Positions 62,181 through 64,000 of a DNA stretch of 64,000 nt are shown here, piece by piece. The stretch comes from Lagopus muta (lineage: Eukaryota; Chordata; Aves; Galliformes; Phasianidae), in contig NC_064435.1 in the NCBI RefSeq assembly GCF_023343835.1, positions 43,118,103 to 43,182,102 of the forward strand, given 5' to 3'. Under the pieces are notes generated by a model. The model was not told the origin of the DNA and searched no databases. It saw only the letters and a program-made list of their open reading frames with translations. The translations under genes were made by a program, and so were the position numbers. Each line of letters starts with the position of its first letter. The stretch's first letter is position 1.

Positions 62181-64000
62181 GTAAGTACACTTTTTATTTT
62201 ACAAAGTGCAAAACACTTTGTCTGCTCAAACTTGATTCAGGCATCTTTGTGTGACTCTTCTATAACTCTAATCAGTAGTTTACTGCACATACTCTGTATC
62301 AATATCAAAGGCTTCTAGCTCTCATCTCATCCCATAGTTCGTGTGTATGGCTTATTATTCTTATAAGAACACTTTATGATGTTCTATGTGTTCATGTTAC
62401 AACATCAAAAAAACGTATTCTGCATTTTAACCAGAAGGGGATGGGGTATGTAGCAATTACTGGATCCTACTGTCAGGTAAGTATTGCAGTTTGTTCATGG
62501 GGAAGTTTACAGCTCGCTTTGGCATGCTCATTTCTGTTTGTAAGAATGCGGAAATCAATTTCCTAACTTTTTTTTGTAATCCTTAATGCATCCTGGATTA
62601 AACCATAGAGTCTGAGACACTGTGTTTAACAAGAAGTTTTACAAGAGCCAGCATAATGTTGGAGGACAAGTTAGATTTGTCCATAGCGGAGTAAACCCCT
62701 GAGTGCATTTTGTGTTACTGAAGTTGCTCAGGGACAAAGATTCTGAGCAAGTCAATATTGTTGTTAACCAGTGAGATGGCCTCTCTATTATGTATCATTG
62801 TCACAAAGTTGTTGGTTTTTTTTTTTCATTTACCAGATTCTGATGTAGGCCAATTAACATCATCTCATTTTTAATGACATGGGGACATGCTATAGTACCA
62901 GATGATTCAAAGTGTTGTTGTTTTGGTTTTTTTTTTCCCTATTAGTGGACAACTTGCTGTGCTCCTTCTCAATTTCAGCTAGTCATTATTACTTAGATAC
63001 ATCATTTGGACCTTCTCACTTGTTTGAGGTCAGATAGTTCCATGTTGTATCTAAATGAGTCAAATTCCTGAACTCATAGCACAGCCAGGAGGGAATAATC
63101 AGGTGTGAGGATGCAGAGTAGGGGAGCAGTGTGAGATGTTGAGTAGCTTTTTGTCCCTGTTCCTTGAATGCACCCATCCAAGGTATACTTGTTGCTTTTT
63201 TATGGTTAGACTTTACCCAGTGTAGTCAGTGCTCAGTGTTTTTACGGTTTTGTCTTCACATCTGCCAGCACTAAGAGGTGACCCACCAGAATCACTGGTG
63301 CAAATTTTGCTGATAGCTGCAGCAGCTAAATGAGCTTCAGAGAGGTTCCTAGGCAATTTCCATAGAAGCTTATATACTTAGAGAGGATTTCTCTGTGAAC
63401 AGTTAGGCAGAACTGATTTATTCCTTGTGGATTTCTTTATTCTTAAGCTAAAAAGTGTTGTCATTATGGAATCATAGAATAGCCTGGGTTGAAAAGGACC
63501 ATAATGATCATTGAGTTTCAACCCCCTTGCTATGTGCAGGGTCATCAACCACTAGACCATGCTCCCCAGAGCCACATCCAGCCTGGCCTTGAATGCCTCC
63601 AGGGATGGGGCATCCACAACCTCCCTGGGCAACCTGTTCCAGTGTGTCACCACCCACTGTGTGAAAAGCTTCCTTCTAAGATCTAAGCTATACCTTCCCT
63701 GTCTCAGTTTAAAATCACTCCCCCTTGTCCTGTCACTATCCACCCTGGATAGTTGTTCCCACTCCTGTTTTATGTGCTCCCTTCAAGTACTAGAAGGCAG
63801 CAGTGAGGTCTCCCCAGAGCCTTCTCTTCTCTAAGCTAAACAAGCCCAGTTCCCTCAACCTTTCTTCATAGGAAGGATGCTCCAGCCCTCTGATCATCTT
63901 AGTAGCCCTCCTCTGGACCTGTTCCAAGAGTTCCATGTCTTTCTTGTGCTGAAATATTTGAATAAAATATTTAGCTCTTTGTTTTGGAGGGATTTAATTG
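62181..64000 (+). other. Intron 13, continues past the window
   Basis: Begins gtaagt inside the transmembrane helix codons. I searched by eye for the next desmocollin exon (rest of the helix, then a PEDLAQQNL-like tail start) and did not find it before 64,000. Holds a minus-strand CR1 at 63468-63945. Confidence 0.8.
63468..63945 (-). mobile_element. CR1 3' fragment in intron 13
   Basis: Minus orientation, about 480 bases, well preserved: aatcatagaatagcctgggt, ggatggggcatccacaacct, gggcaacctgttccagtgtg, then agtagccctcctctggacct. Both strands contain short open frames from this repeat; none is a gene. Confidence 0.92.

Noticed and set aside
62433..62475. Possible small exon after exon 13, bounded by an ag and followed by gtaag
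   Set aside because: The sequence does not continue the transmembrane helix or match the conserved desmocollin tail, and includes a stop in the frame required by the phase-1 junction or lacks similarity in the others.
63489..63834. Open frames of 63-91 codons on both strands near the right edge
   Set aside because: All lie inside the minus-strand CR1 3' fragment.
1..64000. CRISPR arrays, tRNA or rRNA genes, intact LTR retroviruses, DNA transposons with inverted ends
   Set aside because: Looked for by eye and not seen. Regular repeats are simple microsatellites or CR1 termini. A repeat-library search could still reveal old, diverged elements.

Overview
The window looks like vertebrate nuclear DNA from a bird, most likely a galliform close to chicken. 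The main evidence is the large number of CR1-type LINE fragments. Most are 5'-truncated, their 3' ends carry the ATTCTATGATTCT-like repeat, and they are scattered in both orientations. Exons are small with GT-AG introns, one promoter sits in a CpG island, and I see no operon-like or prokaryotic features.

Region by region: positions 1 to about 44,700 are AT-rich, gene-poor DNA in which I find no convincing protein-coding exon. It holds CR1 fragments at 1-345, 1750-1905, 9640-10075, 10983-11700, 14846-14910, 15115-15150, 18410-18610, 30960-31075, 31095-32110, 32311-33165 and 42295-42445. It also holds several microsatellites, a 35-bp tandem duplication and a homopolymer T/G tract. A sharp GC-rich, CpG-rich island at about 44,770-45,420 follows. 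From 45,168 onwards the plus strand carries the first 13 coding exons of a desmocollin, a desmosomal cadherin. The gene runs off the right edge: the last exon seen ends inside the transmembrane helix at 62,180, and the cytoplasmic-tail exons lie beyond 64,000. A CR1 copy occupies 63,468-63,945 in the last visible intron.

The joined exons keep one frame through 12 introns with GT-AG borders. They encode about 692 residues: signal peptide, cadherin prodomain, a furin-like site (RTKR before RW), five extracellular cadherin domains and the start of the membrane helix. The conserved Trp is at mature position 2. The recognition tripeptide FAS is at mature positions 79-81, where mammalian desmocollins have YAT, FAT or YAS. 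From remembered mammalian sequences the closest match is desmocollin 1, especially the membrane helix and the EC2-EC3 region, but the paralogue call is less certain than the family call. In mammals DSC1 is the desmocollin facing the desmoglein cluster across a long non-coding interval. The 45-kb empty stretch upstream of this promoter fits that picture, but no desmoglein is in the window to prove it.

The most unusual feature is in the membrane-proximal ectodomain. The calcium-binding linker between EC4 and EC5 has lost its usual DxNDNxP-like acidic residues (it reads PCNRNYP), and EC4 is rich in cysteine. I found no sign of a new multi-gene system; the rest is repeat-bearing intergenic DNA.
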